Below are positions 4,231-5,359 of a stretch of DNA of 5,359 nt, piece after piece; within the stretch, counting starts at the first letter, position 1; each line of letters starts with the position of its first letter. The notes below the pieces were generated by a model. The model was not told the origin of the DNA, did no database searches, and saw only the letters and a program-made list of their open reading frames with translations. The translations under genes and the position numbers were made by a program. The stretch comes from Deltaproteobacteria bacterium UBA6967 (GTDB taxonomy: Bacteria; SAR324; NAC60-12): contig DJYX01000160.1 of assembly GCA_002450295.1 (NCBI GenBank), positions 1 to 5,359 on the forward strand. The letters are read 5' to 3'.

Positions 4231-5359
4231 AGAAGTCCCTCCATCCCCAGTACGGTTTCGAGACGCTGGCGATCCATGCGGGAACTCCCCCGGAGGCGAC
4301 TACCGGAGCACGTTCCTTCCCAATCTATCAAACAACCTCCTACGTGTTTGAAGACGCTGATCATGCCGCATCGCTCTTCAACTTACAGACGCCCGGTTTC
4401 ATCTACTCCCGTTTGACGAATCCGACTGTGGCAGCGCTGGAGGAGCGATTGGCTACACTCGAAGGAGGACGGGGAGCCACTTGTACCGCTTCGGGACATT
4501 CATCCGAAGTCTTGGCACTCTTTGCCCTGATGTCTCCCGGCATGGAAGTGATCGTCGCGAACAAGCTCTATGGGGGTAGCATCAATCTGATGGGCAAGAG
4601 CTTTCAGAAATTCGATTGGAAGGCGATCTTTGTCGAGGCCACTGATCCAGATGCATTCCGACAGGCGGTAACGGAAAACACTCGCGCCATTTTTGTCGAG
4701 AGCCTTGCCAATCCGGGTGGTGTGGTGATTGACCTCAAAGCCATTGCCAAGGTGGCTCAGGAAGCGGGTGTGCCCCTGATCGTAGACAATACGATGGCGA
4801 CCCCAGCCCTTTGCCGGCCTATCGAATGGGGGGCAGATCTCGTCACCCACTCCACGACCAAGTTTCTATCTGGACAGGGCAATGCGGTTGGGGGTGTGGT
4901 CATCGACTCTGGAACCTTTCACTGGCTTGGTAATGAGAAGTTCCCCAGCCTGAGTCAACCAGCGGCGGAGTACAACGGGATCACCTTTGCTGAAACCTTT
5001 GGCAATGATCTGGCCTACACGCTCTATAGCCATGCGGTTAGTTTGCGTGACCTTGGCTCAACCATGTCCCCCTTTCATGCCTGGTTGACCCTCAACGGTG
5101 TAGAGACCTTGGCTTTGCGCATGGAACGACATTGCCAGAATGCACAGCGAGTCGCAGAGTTTCTGCAGGGTCATCCGCAGGTGGATTGGGTATCTTATGC
5201 GGGCTTGCCAGACAATTCTTTCCATCAGTTGGCTTCAAAATATCTCGAAGGTGGAGCGGGATCGGTCTTCACCTTTGGCATCAAGGGAGGCTACGAGGCA
5301 GGTGTGAAGCTGGTGGAGTCAGTAGAACTACATAGTCACGTGGCCAACATCGGTGACAC
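4227..5359 (+). CDS. metY: O-acetylhomoserine sulfhydrylase, PLP-dependent, 3' end cut by window edge
   Basis: This enzyme condenses O-acetylhomoserine with sulfide to give homocysteine and acetate, the direct-sulfhydrylation route to methionine; it is a cytoplasmic PLP enzyme of the Cys/Met metabolism family, usually a tetramer. I translated 377 residues. Key positions are Tyr60-Ser-Arg62 (phosphate binding across the dimer), Tyr115 in LYGGS (ring stacking on PLP), ESLANPGG (158-165), Asp187 in VDNT (pyridine nitrogen contact) and Lys212 in HSTTKFLSGQG (Schiff base). The family stretch GIKGGYEAG (351-359) and HVANIGD (371-377) come just before the window end. Family proteins are about 425-430 residues, so roughly 50 are missing because of the window edge, not a mutation. 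The N-terminus (HPQYGFETLAIHAG) matches the family. The spacing and the GIKGGYEAG block favour MetY over cystathionine gamma-synthase or methionine gamma-lyase; succinylhomoserine use (MetZ-like) is not excluded. Confidence 0.93.
   Translation, partial: MKKSLHPQYGFETLAIHAGTPPEATTGARSFPIYQTTSYVFEDADHAASLFNLQTPGFIYSRLTNPTVAALEERLATLEGGRGATCTASGHSSEVLALFALMSPGMEVIVANKLYGGSINLMGKSFQKFDWKAIFVEATDPDAFRQAVTENTRAIFVESLANPGGVVIDLKAIAKVAQEAGVPLIVDNTMATPALCRPIEWGADLVTHSTTKFLSGQGNAVGGVVIDSGTFHWLGNEKFPSLSQPAAEYNGITFAETFGNDLAYTLYSHAVSLRDLGSTMSPFHAWLTLNGVETLALRMERHCQNAQRVAEFLQGHPQVDWVSYAGLPDNSFHQLASKYLEGGAGSVFTFGIKGGYEAGVKLVESVELHSHVANIGD

Noticed and set aside
4500..4850. Long open frame on the minus strand inside metY
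   Set aside because: It is antisense to a gene with a complete set of PLP-enzyme motifs, and its translation resembles no family.

Overview
The window is bacterial chromosomal DNA with tightly packed genes and short intergenic gaps. Base composition is balanced. Shine-Dalgarno sites are recognisable, and non-ATG starts are frequent: GTG for the transporter and the CoA-binding protein, TTG for the first dehydratase. The protein families suggest a Gram-negative, proteobacteria-like and probably environmental or metagenomic organism. In particular, a CoA-binding protein sits directly in front of an O-acetylhomoserine sulfhydrylase. No sequence feature fixes the taxon more closely. I see no rRNA, tRNA, CRISPR array, transposase or phage gene.

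Layout. (1) Bases 1-245, minus strand: the N-terminal part of a DMT/EamA-type permease, cut by the window edge. (2) Bases 246-512: a divergent intergenic region with no convincing promoter. (3) Bases 513-3317, plus strand: an apparent three-gene operon. It holds a small DEDDy 3'-5' exonuclease of the RNase H-like (YprB-type) fold, then two enolase-superfamily enzymes of different subgroups. The first has the mandelate-racemase/talarate-galactarate dehydratase type of active site (Lys-x-Lys plus His/Asp). The second has the D-galactonate-dehydratase type (Asp-x-His plus His/Asp). The first dehydratase's ribosome binding site overlaps the exonuclease stop codon. A perfect 8-bp hairpin straddles the stop codon between the two dehydratases. 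(4) Bases 3318-3747: a 430-base region without a gene. It begins with a consensus extended -10 promoter element and contains several inverted repeats, so it may be a long structured leader or a small RNA. (5) Bases 3748-5359, plus strand: a CoA-binding Rossmann protein overlapping by ATGA with metY, which runs off the right edge about 50 residues short of its expected end.

How the genes may work together. The two dehydratases probably act on sugar acids (aldarates or aldonates), turning them into keto-deoxy acids for central metabolism; the divergent permease could serve the same or an unrelated substrate. The exonuclease has no obvious metabolic link and may only share the transcript. The second operon belongs to sulfur-amino-acid synthesis: MetY makes homocysteine from O-acetylhomoserine and sulfide, and the CoA-binding partner is of unknown biochemical role. 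Nothing here is clearly a new biological system. The most interesting unexplained items are the structured gap before the metY operon and the hairpin between the dehydratases with its alternative pairing to the next ribosome-binding region.
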